Source of the DNA: Chrysochromulina tobinii
Lineage: Eukaryota; Haptophyta; Prymnesiales; Chrysochromulinaceae
Direction of reading: 5' to 3'
Length of the DNA: 28,881 bases
Assembly: GCA_001275005.1 (NCBI GenBank)
Contig: JWZX01002097.1
Location: 1 to 28,881 of the forward strand
Each line of letters opens with the position of its first letter. Within the stretch, counting starts at the first letter, position 1. Made by a program: the position numbers and the translations under genes. Of this stretch, positions 16,565-24,388 are shown one piece after another. Below the pieces are notes generated by a model. The model did not search any database, had not been told where the DNA came from, and saw only the letters and a program-made list of their open reading frames with translations.

Positions 16565-17828
16565 TCACAAGCGGTTGAAGTGATTCCCGCCCATGCTTCC
16601 GCCGTGTGTGGCCTTGAGCTCGCGGCACTCTTGGCACACGGCGCATGTCGGGCAGCAGCAGTGCACAATAAAGTCGTCGCATGGTTCGGCCTGCGGTGCG
16701 GCGCGGCCGTGCCGGAACGTGCGGGGCAAAGCACACGCAGCATGTAATGCAGAGCAGGAATGGCAGACAACGTGAGGGCTCACACGCTCAAAAGCCGCGC
16801 ACCTTCAGGTTGAGCTTGTTGCGGATTGAGGTGCGGTTGCGTGAGAGGACGCAGCAGATGGCGCACATAGCGGGCACGGCGGCGATGTCGGCGACGACGA
16901 GTGGGGCTATGGAGACGAAGGCGGCGGTGGCGGCGGTGGTGGGGGCGGCCACGAAGAAAGGGATGACGGTGGCGGCGATGAAGAAGGCGGCGGGGCCAAC
17001 GGCTTGCAAGAAATATACCGTGCAGCACGCGCTGAAGTTGCCGAAGGGCATGTGTCCTTCCGCCTGCCACACGATCGGAGGGACAGGAGCTGAGAAGAGG
17101 GCTCGCGAAGACGATGGAAAGAATGCTATCTGTGCGTCCTGAAAGCACCTTGTTGTTCATGTGCATGTCGACGAGCATCCCGTAGGCACAGGGGAAGAAG
17201 CACGAGACGCCGAAACCTGTACCGAGAGGGGAGGAGACATCACTATACGACATGAGAGGGGGCAATGACATGCAACGCAATCCTTTGGGCGTGGATGGGC
17301 GCGCGCGCGTGCGCAGGGCGGGAGCGAGCTTTTTTGCGTGGGCTGCAGCTGGGCGCGACGCACAGACGGGGATGTCGTCGCAACACTCAAAGAGACCGGA
17401 CTGCCACTCCGTGCTGGGCTCATGCGTGTACATCTGTTGTGGCGTTGGTGCCTGCATCGTGTTGATGTTGTTGTCGTTGCGTTGTTGTTGTTGTTGATGA
17501 TGATTGGGGCTTGGGGGAGGGGCTGCATCATGTTAATGTTGACTTGCTGCGGTGCCACCGGCTGCGGCGCATACGGCGCATACTGCTGCTCCACGTACGG
17601 CTGTGCCATGGGCACGGGCGCTGGGACCGAAAGAGGCACTTGCACCTGAAAGGTCTGGCCAGGCATGATCCCGTCTGGCACCACCACCTGCATCTGCTGC
17701 CCGGTGCTGGGATCCTGCACCACGAAGGCGGCTCCCGGAGCGAAGCCCGGCGGGCACGTCACCGACACCGTCGGCGCAGACCCCATCTGGTCGCCCTGAA
17801 GCAAGCCGACATCCAGCTCCTTCTTCAT
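16565..17828 (-). CDS. PLAC8-family protein, copy B (4 exons, frameshift in exon 1)
   Basis: Exons: 17828-17364, 17216-17149, 17063-16803, 16690-16565. Introns are 147, 85 and 112 nt at positions identical to copy A. The ATG is at 17828; the codon before it is GTG. The N-terminus has an extra domain with two Pro-Gly-x-x-Pro-Gly-x-x-Phe/Phe-Gln-Val-x-Val-Pro units (bases about 17625-17785), a beta-repeat type I have seen in algal proteins. Exon 1 is 465 nt, but splicing into exon 2 needs 3n+1. Alignment with copy A places a net +2 (5-nt insertion, or -1) shift in the (AAC)n run at about 17467-17496. As sequenced, the Trp-Gln-Ser-Gly-Leu-Phe-Glu-Cys motif is out of frame with the start. The Cys blocks in exons 2 and 4 are intact (Cys-Cys-Cys-Pro-Thr-Cys-Ala-Val-Cys). 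It could be a pseudogene, a sequencing/assembly error, or initiate at an internal ATG (17457). Confidence 0.75.
17467..17510 (-). repeat. (AAC)n / Asn-run microsatellite carrying the frameshift
   Basis: On the coding strand, AAC triplets encoding Asn are interrupted by GC AAC GAC. The interruption shifts the frame relative to copy A, where the run stays in frame. Confidence 0.75.
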
Positions 17829-18080
17829 CACATCGATCGTGTTGTTGGCACACGGAGAAATCGTGCTCCGTTTGCGCGAGTTTTTGTTACGGCACGGAAC
17901 TTCTCACCTCCGGAGTTCGCCCCCTCCTTCGTCAGGGAAGGGTGTCTGACGTGTACGTGCTTTCTTCACCCTAGGTCCCTCTGCTATCTGCTTTAATTGC
18001 TGTGTGCACGATAGCGTCGATCGTCCGCCAGAGTCCTTTGGGCTCCTCGACGCGATGTACTCTCGCAGCAGAAACTGGTC

Positions 18081-18713
18081 TCAACCAAACGACCTATCCC
18101 ATTCCACCTGACCTATTCCCGGTCGAAAGCCTGGCCTAAAGTCGTGCCAGGCCACCTCGGATGTGCGCCAGCAGCCATCGTCGTCGCGGGCCAGGCTCCA
18201 GCCGAGCTTTGCGAGCATCTCGCCGTCGCCCGCCTCCAGAACCACCTCCTGCCATGCTTGACCCTCCTCAAAGGAGCACATATCCGTGGGGAATCGCGCC
18301 ACCACGGTCGGGTCGAGCAACAAGTTGTACTGGGAGTTGGCAAAGAAGGCCGATAGAATTTGAACAGGCCGTCGTGCCCCTGATGCGGTAACCGGCTCGC
18401 CAGCGAGCACAAAGTCGCTGGTCGCAAATCGTCGCAGGAGTGCACACCCTGCATGGGGCTGAGGGTCGTCGTTGGCTTGTAGCGCCGTGAGCGTCAAGCA
18501 AATGACTTCGCCGGGAGACAGCGAGGCCGTGGGCTCTGGTCCGGTCCACAGCTTACCCGCATCCGCGTCTGCAAGCGACCTTCGGCTGAAGTCCTCAACC
18601 AAGGAGCATCTCAGCGCTGCGCGGGATGGTGAGCTGCTACAGCTGAGCGTTGATCGAGATCCTCTCAGCCCAAGCACGAGTGTGGTGCACAAATGCAGAG
18701 CCAGCATTGGCAT
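18081..18713 (-). CDS. DUF4864-like protein, probably plastid-targeted
   Basis: About 210 residues from the ATG at 18713 (upstream in-frame codons start with TTG and add nothing). The first ~45 residues are hydrophobic then Ser/Arg-rich, like a bipartite signal/transit peptide. The core reads Leu-Thr-Ala-Leu-Gln-Ala-Asn-Asp-Asp-Pro-Gln-Pro-His-Ala-Gly, then Leu-Arg-Arg-Phe-Ala-Thr. Next comes Phe-Phe-Ala-Asn-Ser-Gln-Tyr-Asn-Leu-Leu-Leu-Asp, and finally Asp-Gly-Cys-Trp-Arg-Thr near the end. This order (Ala-Leu-x-x-Asn-Asp..Pro-x-x-x-Ala-Gly; Arg-Phe-Ala; Ser-x-Tyr-x-x-Leu-Leu; Gly-x-Trp) is what I recall for plant chloroplast DUF4864-type proteins of unknown function. No intron is needed. Its last 108 nt are duplicated as the fragment at 16272-16379. 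Confidence 0.7.
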   Translation of the reverse strand: MPMLALHLCTTLVLGLRGSRSTLSCSSSPSRAALRCSLVEDFSRRSLADADAGKLWTGPEPTASLSPGEVICLTLTALQANDDPQPHAGCALLRRFATSDFVLAGEPVTASGARRPVQILSAFFANSQYNLLLDPTVVARFPTDMCSFEEGQAWQEVVLEAGDGEMLAKLGWSLARDDDGCWRTSEVAWHDFRPGFRPGIGQVEWDRSFG

Positions 18714-18797
18714 CGAGATTCCTTCGCGCAATGTGGGTGTGAATTAAAAACATTGGCTCGTGTGAATTATAACCAGAACGTCACACGAGTTTCAACA

Positions 18798-18815
18798 AGG
18801 AGCTATATATCCTTG
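18798..18815 (-). promoter_or_regulatory. Possible TATA box of the DUF4864-like gene
   Basis: On the minus strand the sequence reads ggatatatagctcc, centred ~93 bp upstream of the ATG at 18713. The position suits a TATA element with a short leader. It is unsupported by any transcript evidence. Confidence 0.3.
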
Positions 18816-18878
18816 CGTCGTCGTCGATACGCTCGTCGTGAACCAATCTTGCTCGCCATGCCATGCGAACGTTCCTTC

Positions 18879-20381
18879 CTACGAAACCTCAACGGCCGCG
18901 CTCGGTGTGTGCGGCACGGGCGTCCTGCTCCACTCGAGCAGCGGCGCGACGCGCAGCGTGACCCCTGCACCGATGCCGAGCCACGCAGCGCCGCGGCTCT
19001 CGGGCTGCGCGCTGCCACCCGCCAGCGGCACCTCATCGGGACGCGTGACCAGCTGCACGCGCGCCTTGGCGATGCGGGCACACGCGTGGTGGAAAGGCGG
19101 TGCCCCCGAGCGCGCATCGAGATGCCCATCGGGCAGGATGGTGCGCGAGCGGTCATCGCGCAGCTCCTCCAGAGTGAACGTAACCACATCGAGGTACACA
19201 CGCACCGTCGCGGCAGCGGTGGCAGAGGGCGGGCGGTGGCGGAGCGCGATGAACCAGCTGGGCATGAGGCGTAGCTCGAGGCGCACGGGGCGGTCGCTCT
19301 CCGCGAAAAAGGAGCGGAGAGAGGCGCCCGAGGTGCGCCTGATGAGCAGTTGTGGATATTGGGGGTAGAGGGCGAAGAAGATGCGCGGAGTACCCGCGAG
19401 CTTGTCACTAGCGTACCAGGCCTCTTGTCGCTCACCATTCGGAGAGACGGAGATGCCGCGCCCACACCGCTCGTTCGCGTACCAGCTGCCGTCAAAGACG
19501 CAGCCTTCTTGGCTGGTGAGCCGTCCGCGACCCTGCCGCACGCCGTTCACAAAGGTACCCTCGAAGGTACTGCCGTCTGCATAGATGAAGCGGCCCTCTC
19601 CTGTGATCTGGCCCTGGTCGAACTCGCCCTCGTATACGTCGCCGCCAGCCATCCTCAGCCGGCCGCGCCCATCGCGCAACCCCTCCGCCATGTTGCCCTC
19701 GTACACGTCGCCGTTGGTGTACCGGGCGCGACACCATCCCGTTGGCCACCCGAGGCTAAAGGTGCCGGTGAACACGTCCCCGTTGTGGCACGCGAGCTTG
19801 CCATCGCCTTCGGGCTGGCCGAGCGATGAGTACTGACCGACGTACAAGTCGGCATCCGAACTGCCCTTGGCGCACGGGATGGTCATTTTGCCTCTGTAGG
19901 TCGGCCGGCCGTGCTCGAAGACGCCCTCGAAGACGCGCCCGTCACCGTATGTCACCGTGCCCTCGCCGGTGCAGAGAACGAGGTACTCGGGAAGCCCGCG
20001 TTCATACGCAGGCTCATTGGCGAGGATCACGGGCGCCCAGCCCTTGGCCGTCTCAACGTTGCGGAAGGCGAGCGTGTTGGTCACATGCTCGTGCGGGTCC
20101 GGCTCGCCCGCCCGAAGCCTCCGGCCAAAAATGCCGGTGAAGTTGAACTCGCGCTGCAGCACGCACTTTCCCTTGCCAACAAGGTGCCCGAACACAAAAT
20201 TGCAGTCGTACGAGTCGCCACTTCTGTATGTGAGACTCCCTTGCCCGTGCCGCTGTGAGTTGAGGTAGGTTCCTCTGTAGCTGGTTCCGTCTGGGCTCGT
20301 AGCGACACCAGAGAGAGGGCCGTCGTTGCCGTCTAATGAGCCAACGTACTGGCTGCCGTCGGGCAGGATTCTAGACGTCAT
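18879..20381 (-). CDS. MORN-repeat protein
   Basis: About 500 residues from the ATG at 20381. The open frame extends to 20504 but begins with GTG; its hydrophobic leader could be a signal sequence only with a non-ATG or spliced start. At least eight MORN-like units (Tyr-x-Gly-x-Tyr/Phe ... Gly-x-Gly pattern) run from the N-terminus to ~residue 320. Clear ones include Gly-Asp-Val-Tyr-Glu-Gly-Asn-Met, Gly-Asp-Val-Tyr-Glu-Gly-Glu-Phe and Gly-Ser-Thr-Phe-Glu-Gly-Thr-Phe. One non-MORN insert interrupts the array between units 2 and 3 (about bases 19990-20170). The C-terminal ~170 residues (Arg/Leu-rich, Leu-Arg-Leu-Met-Pro-Ser-Trp-Phe) match nothing I know. MORN proteins bind membranes or act as scaffolds. 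The specific role here is unknown. Confidence 0.85.
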   Translation of the reverse strand: MTSRILPDGSQYVGSLDGNDGPLSGVATSPDGTSYRGTYLNSQRHGQGSLTYRSGDSYDCNFVFGHLVGKGKCVLQREFNFTGIFGRRLRAGEPDPHEHVTNTLAFRNVETAKGWAPVILANEPAYERGLPEYLVLCTGEGTVTYGDGRVFEGVFEHGRPTYRGKMTIPCAKGSSDADLYVGQYSSLGQPEGDGKLACHNGDVFTGTFSLGWPTGWCRARYTNGDVYEGNMAEGLRDGRGRLRMAGGDVYEGEFDQGQITGEGRFIYADGSTFEGTFVNGVRQGRGRLTSQEGCVFDGSWYANERCGRGISVSPNGERQEAWYASDKLAGTPRIFFALYPQYPQLLIRRTSGASLRSFFAESDRPVRLELRLMPSWFIALRHRPPSATAAATVRVYLDVVTFTLEELRDDRSRTILPDGHLDARSGAPPFHHACARIAKARVQLVTRPDEVPLAGGSAQPESRGAAWLGIGAGVTLRVAPLLEWSRTPVPHTPSAAVEVS

Positions 20382-20667
20382 ATGACAGACAAGGCCGCAA
20401 ACGGACTCGTCCGCCGCGGCAAGGGGCCGACCCGCCCACCCACCAAGGAGACCAAGGACAGCAGCAGACGGCAACACATGGACCGAGAGCAGCACGGACA
20501 GCACGGCGTGAACGTCGGCAAGTCAAGGACGTCGGCAAAAAGCGCGCTGTGAAGGCCAAGTCGCATCCCCCCCGGTCAAACACAAGTACTGAGTACTCGC
20601 TCGCCCGCGGGGCCCGGGGCCATACTGAATTATTGCTAGCGGCGTACTCGAAAGTCGAAACCAATTG

Positions 20668-22626
20668 CTATCGCTCGTGCTTGACTCGTACCCGCTCTAC
20701 CTCGTCTGCCAAGGAGCGCGCACGCTTCTTGGACGGCGCACAAATGGGCGCGCCGGCCGTGCTCTGCGATCGACGGATCTCAAGCTTGCCCGCGTGTCGC
20801 CGCAACTCGACCTCGCGTGGTGGCTCTTGGAGCTCCTTGTCAAACGACGTGAGAAGCTCTTGAAGCTCCTTGTCCACTTGGACGGCGCGTGGTACAACAA
20901 GCTCAGCCTCGCAGCCTTCAAAGGGGCACTTCTTAGACAGCCGGACATAGTTCTTCAGGTGTTTAAACTCAAACCAGTCGAGATGCGTGCACAGGGGTCC
21001 TCGAGCAGGCTGCTGGAGCTTCATGTGCGAGAACTTGCAGAGCAGCGGGTAGCCCCGACGCACCCACGCATCGGACGCGTCGGCGACATCAACTGCCTCC
21101 GGCTGTAGATGAGGCTGCGTCTGCGGCTGCAAGATCTCCACGTCCTCTTGTGTACACTCGGGAGCTGTGAACAGAGCCGGCGACATGGCCGCTGATAGCA
21201 AGTGTACCGCCTTGGCCTCTTGAGCAACCTGCAGCGGGTTCTTCGCGCCACTCCGACGCTTGTTGGTGCATCGTACTGCTTCAGGGCACACCTTGAGCAG
21301 CTCTTCAATGCATTCGAGGTGACCTTGCCGTGCCGCGTTGTGCAGAGGCACGTCTCCCCACCTGTCTTGAGCGAGGCAGCACTCGACAGCACGGTCAGCC
21401 TCGGCGTGACGCGTAAGCAACTCACGCACCAGCTGCGCATGGCCTTCCCTGGCTGCCAGGTGCAGCGGGAGCTCTTTGTCCGCGTTCAAGGAGTAGATGC
21501 TCTCTGCATTGAGTCGGATGGCCTCTTCCAATGCGATCGGATTGCACCCCTTTGCCGCGCATACGTCATGGGCCGGATAGATGATCTCAAGGCTATGCGG
21601 ATCAACCTGATAGGACTGGCATCCGTCGGGCCGGTTGACTGCGACTTTGATTTTGCCCGAGGTCAGAACCTTCTTCACTCTGCCCACGCAGTTGATCAAC
21701 TCAACCATGCGTTTCAACTCGACCATGCGGACGGTCAAACCTGTGGGGAATCGCGCCTTTAGGCTTTTGATCTCAGCTTCCGAGGGCTTGGGTTGCGGTG
21801 TACCGGTAGGCTTGGGTTGCGGTGTACCGGAAGGCTCAAGTGATTGGGCAGTGGCAAGTGTGGTCGACGAGGAGGATGCGTCTAACTGAGAGGAGGCCAG
21901 CATGCAAGTGCTCATCACGACGCCCTCTCCTCTCCCCACAGATGCGTCTAGCTGAGAGGAGGCCACTGCACCGCTCCACGTTGAGCCGATGGGCGCCGAT
22001 TGTGCCCGCGCTCTGGGATTGAGTGGGATGTCGCCATCATCTGAGCTGTCCCCCGTCGCTGAGCTGTCCCCCATTGGTGCATCGGCTGCTGTGTGCTCCA
22101 CGGCGCTGCGGCTGCTGCCGCACACTGTCGCCGTCTCCCTAGCACTAGCCCTAGCTCCGTCGGCCTGCACCGAGGTCGCATCATCGTCCTTTTCCTCCTG
22201 CTCCATGTCCATCTCGACTGCCGGTGCTGGGGCTGGGGCTGGGGCCGAGGTTGGCTTCACTTTGCGCTGACTTGCTGCCGCCGCACTTGAGGAGCCTGCG
22301 GCGCTGTTGCCTCGCACACTGAAGTAGGAGGCGATGCCCGGCCCACTGCCCACTCCCTCCACCTCAATGATCTTCAGCTTGGCTCTGTTCTTGAGGTCTT
22401 CATTCTCGGCAGTACGGGTGGGCAGGCGAGAGGCGAGCTTCCTAAAGAGCTTCAGGTTCTTCGTGTTTACGAGGTTCTTGTCGAGCACAGCTTCTACGGC
22501 GGTTGTGGCATTAGCCATCCACTCTGGCTGCAACAGCGTGCCCCTATATATGGTCGCGTCGAAGAATGCCGTCGCATCCGCCTCCCACTTGGACTTGCTC
22601 GGCGATGGAGAACCGAACGACCCCAT
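20668..22626 (-). CDS. Ankyrin-repeat / SP-RING (MIZ) zinc-finger protein, putative SUMO E3 ligase
   Basis: About 652 residues from the ATG at 22626; the ORF's upstream extension begins with GTG. Order: an N-terminal helical region; a long disordered Ser/Ala/Pro/Asp middle with short duplications (Gly-Thr-Pro-Gln-Pro-Lys-Pro, Ser-Ser-Gln-Leu-Asp-Ala-Ser); and two or three ankyrin repeats at ~380-450 (Leu-Pro-Leu-His-Leu-Ala-Ala-Arg-Glu-Gly-His; Val-Pro-Leu-His-Asn-Ala-Ala-Arg-Gln-Gly-His). The MIZ/SP-RING-like finger is at ~530-590: Pro-Ala-Arg-Gly-Pro-Leu-Cys-Thr-His-Leu-Asp-Trp-Phe-Glu, then Cys-Pro-Phe-Glu-Gly-Cys. Spacing is C-x-H-x18-C-x4-C. PIAS/Siz fingers usually have C-x2-C, while NSE2-type fingers have C-x4-C. 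A basic tail resembles an NLS (Lys-Lys-Arg-Ala-Arg). SUMO ligase activity is inference from the finger. The ankyrin combination is unusual. Confidence 0.72.
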   Translation of the reverse strand: MGSFGSPSPSKSKWEADATAFFDATIYRGTLLQPEWMANATTAVEAVLDKNLVNTKNLKLFRKLASRLPTRTAENEDLKNRAKLKIIEVEGVGSGPGIASYFSVRGNSAAGSSSAAAASQRKVKPTSAPAPAPAPAVEMDMEQEEKDDDATSVQADGARASARETATVCGSSRSAVEHTAADAPMGDSSATGDSSDDGDIPLNPRARAQSAPIGSTWSGAVASSQLDASVGRGEGVVMSTCMLASSQLDASSSSTTLATAQSLEPSGTPQPKPTGTPQPKPSEAEIKSLKARFPTGLTVRMVELKRMVELINCVGRVKKVLTSGKIKVAVNRPDGCQSYQVDPHSLEIIYPAHDVCAAKGCNPIALEEAIRLNAESIYSLNADKELPLHLAAREGHAQLVRELLTRHAEADRAVECCLAQDRWGDVPLHNAARQGHLECIEELLKVCPEAVRCTNKRRSGAKNPLQVAQEAKAVHLLSAAMSPALFTAPECTQEDVEILQPQTQPHLQPEAVDVADASDAWVRRGYPLLCKFSHMKLQQPARGPLCTHLDWFEFKHLKNYVRLSKKCPFEGCEAELVVPRAVQVDKELQELLTSFDKELQEPPREVELRRHAGKLEIRRSQSTAGAPICAPSKKRARSLADEVERVRVKHER

Positions 22627-22784
22627 CTCGAGACACCGATTTCCCCACAGGAGAGTCGACTCGGCGTGGGAGCCCCCATTCACAATGAGAAAGGAGGGGC
22701 AGACTCTGTCGTGTGTTTCACTGTAAGCAGCATCTGAAAAAGCTCCGAGATCGCGTCGACGCGTGAGTCAAGAGGCAAGCGTCC
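22627..22784. promoter_or_regulatory. Divergent promoter region
   Basis: 158 bp separate the start of the ankyrin/SP-RING gene (-) from that of the ABC-F gene (+). Both promoters or leaders must fit here or overlap. No clear core element was recognised. Confidence 0.35.
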
Positions 22785-23499
22785 ATGCTCCTGTTAGGAG
22801 CGCTGGCAGCCGCAGGCTACACACTCGGCGTGCGCTCACTGCCCTCGGCTGGCGCGCCAAACGCCATCGAGGCGGTGCGCCTCTCACCGACGTCAGCGGC
22901 ATTGGAGCCACATCGATGCCGGCTGTTCGCCGCACCGCAGATGCTTGCAAAGAAGAAGGCCAATTCGAAGGTTGGCAAGGCGGCGGAAAAGGCGCTCGCT
23001 GCGCTCGAGGCCCTTGAGTTTGAGGCGCCACCACCAGACAATGGCATGGTGCCCGTGGCACCTGAGCCAAGAAAGACACCAAATAAGGAGGCCAAGAAGG
23101 CCAAGAATGCCGATGCGAGCACTGCCACCGACCCCTTTGCCGTGGCTTTTCCAGAGGGCATGGCGCCTGTGAAACCCGAGGCAGTCCAGAAGACTGGCAG
23201 GCAGCAGGGAGCAGGAGGCGCCGCTGTGGCGCCGCCCAAGGGACCTCCTGCTCCCGCCGCGTCGCCCGCGCCGAAGACGCTGACGATGGCGGAGAAGGTC
23301 TCACTCGTGACTGCGGAGCTCGGCCTCGACGAGGGACTGCCCGTGGCCAAGGCGGTGGCGGCCGCCAACGAGGCGATGGGCATCGAGGGTGAGGGCCCGT
23401 TGGCCGCGCAGGTGGCGAGGCTACTCGTTGAGCTCGGCATCGATGCCGAGTCTGCCACAACCACGCCAGCTGCCGTAGCTGCCGTAGCTGCCGTAGCGC

Positions 23500-23554
<55 letters not shown>

Positions 23555-24356
23555 TGCTGTTGCGAAGGCAGTGGCCGCAGAGGCGGTGGTGGACGTTGAG
23601 GAGGACGAGGACGATGCATCCGATGAGGTCACGCTCTCGAAGAAGAAGCAGGGCAAGAAGAAGAAGGACGCCGACGCCGACGCGGATGCAGACGAGGGTG
23701 GGGGCGCCGCCGCGGGCGCCGCCGCGGGGACGGACCAGTCGGGTCGACGCCAGATGGGGAAGCGCATTGAAACGTTTCAGGACGCGCCGCAGGGCTTCGC
23801 GTACCTCAAGCTCCAGGACGGGCAGCTCCGCTTCCGCAACCAGGAGGTCCTCCGTGGGGTCACGTGGGACGTGCAGACGGGTCAGCGGGTCGGCCTCGTT
23901 GGCAACAACGGCGCTGGCAAGACGACGCAGCTGCGCGTGCTCGCGGAGGAGCTCGAGCTGGACGGGGGCGAGCTCATCAAGAGCGCGCCCGACATCAAGA
24001 TCGCCTTCCTGCGTCAGGAGTTCCGAGAGGACCTCCGCGACAGCCGCACGCTGAAGCAGGAGTTCATCTCTGCGTTTGGCAAGGTGCAGCGGCTCGAGGA
24101 GGAGTACGCCGAGGCCGAGAAGGCGCTCGCGAGCGCGGGCGATGACGCCGACGTGATGCAGGCGGCGCTCAGCCGGATGGAGGAGCTGCAGACGGAGCTC
24201 GACGCGGAGGATGCGACGGCCGTCGAGCGGCGAGTCGACCGTATGCTCGGCGCGATGGGCTTCGCGCCGACTGATCACGAGCTGCCCGTGTCCGCTTTCT
24301 CGGGTGGGTGGAAGATGCGCATCGGGCTGGGTAAGATCCTGCTGCAGGAGCCGCAG

Positions 24357-24388
<32 letters not shown>

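Larger units (their letters stand above)
16380..18188. repeat. Tandem duplication, unit 2 (about 1,809 bp)
   Basis: The second unit contains PLAC8 copy B and runs into the intact DUF4864-like gene. It is ~100 bp longer than unit 1, mainly because copy B has an extra N-terminal coding segment. Conserved promoter-proximal DNA includes ctctgctatctgctttaatt at 16129-16148 and the corresponding site near 17979-17998. Confidence 0.88.

Noticed and set aside
17157-17831. Reading the 224-residue frame of PLAC8 copy B as a complete protein
   Set aside because: It begins at a GTG, leaves the PLAC8 frame in the Asn run, and reads through intron 1. The four-exon model is supported by copy A.
20382-20504. 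Extending the MORN gene to a start at 20504
   Set aside because: That codon is GTG. Although the extension is hydrophobic, no ATG supports it, so 20381 is preferred unless a spliced upstream exon exists.
22817-24386. Long minus-strand ORFs opposite the ABC-F gene (316 and 321 residues)
   Set aside because: They are poly-Gly/Ser/Arg products of the reverse complement of repeat-rich, GC-rich coding DNA. The plus frame has all ABC-F motifs.
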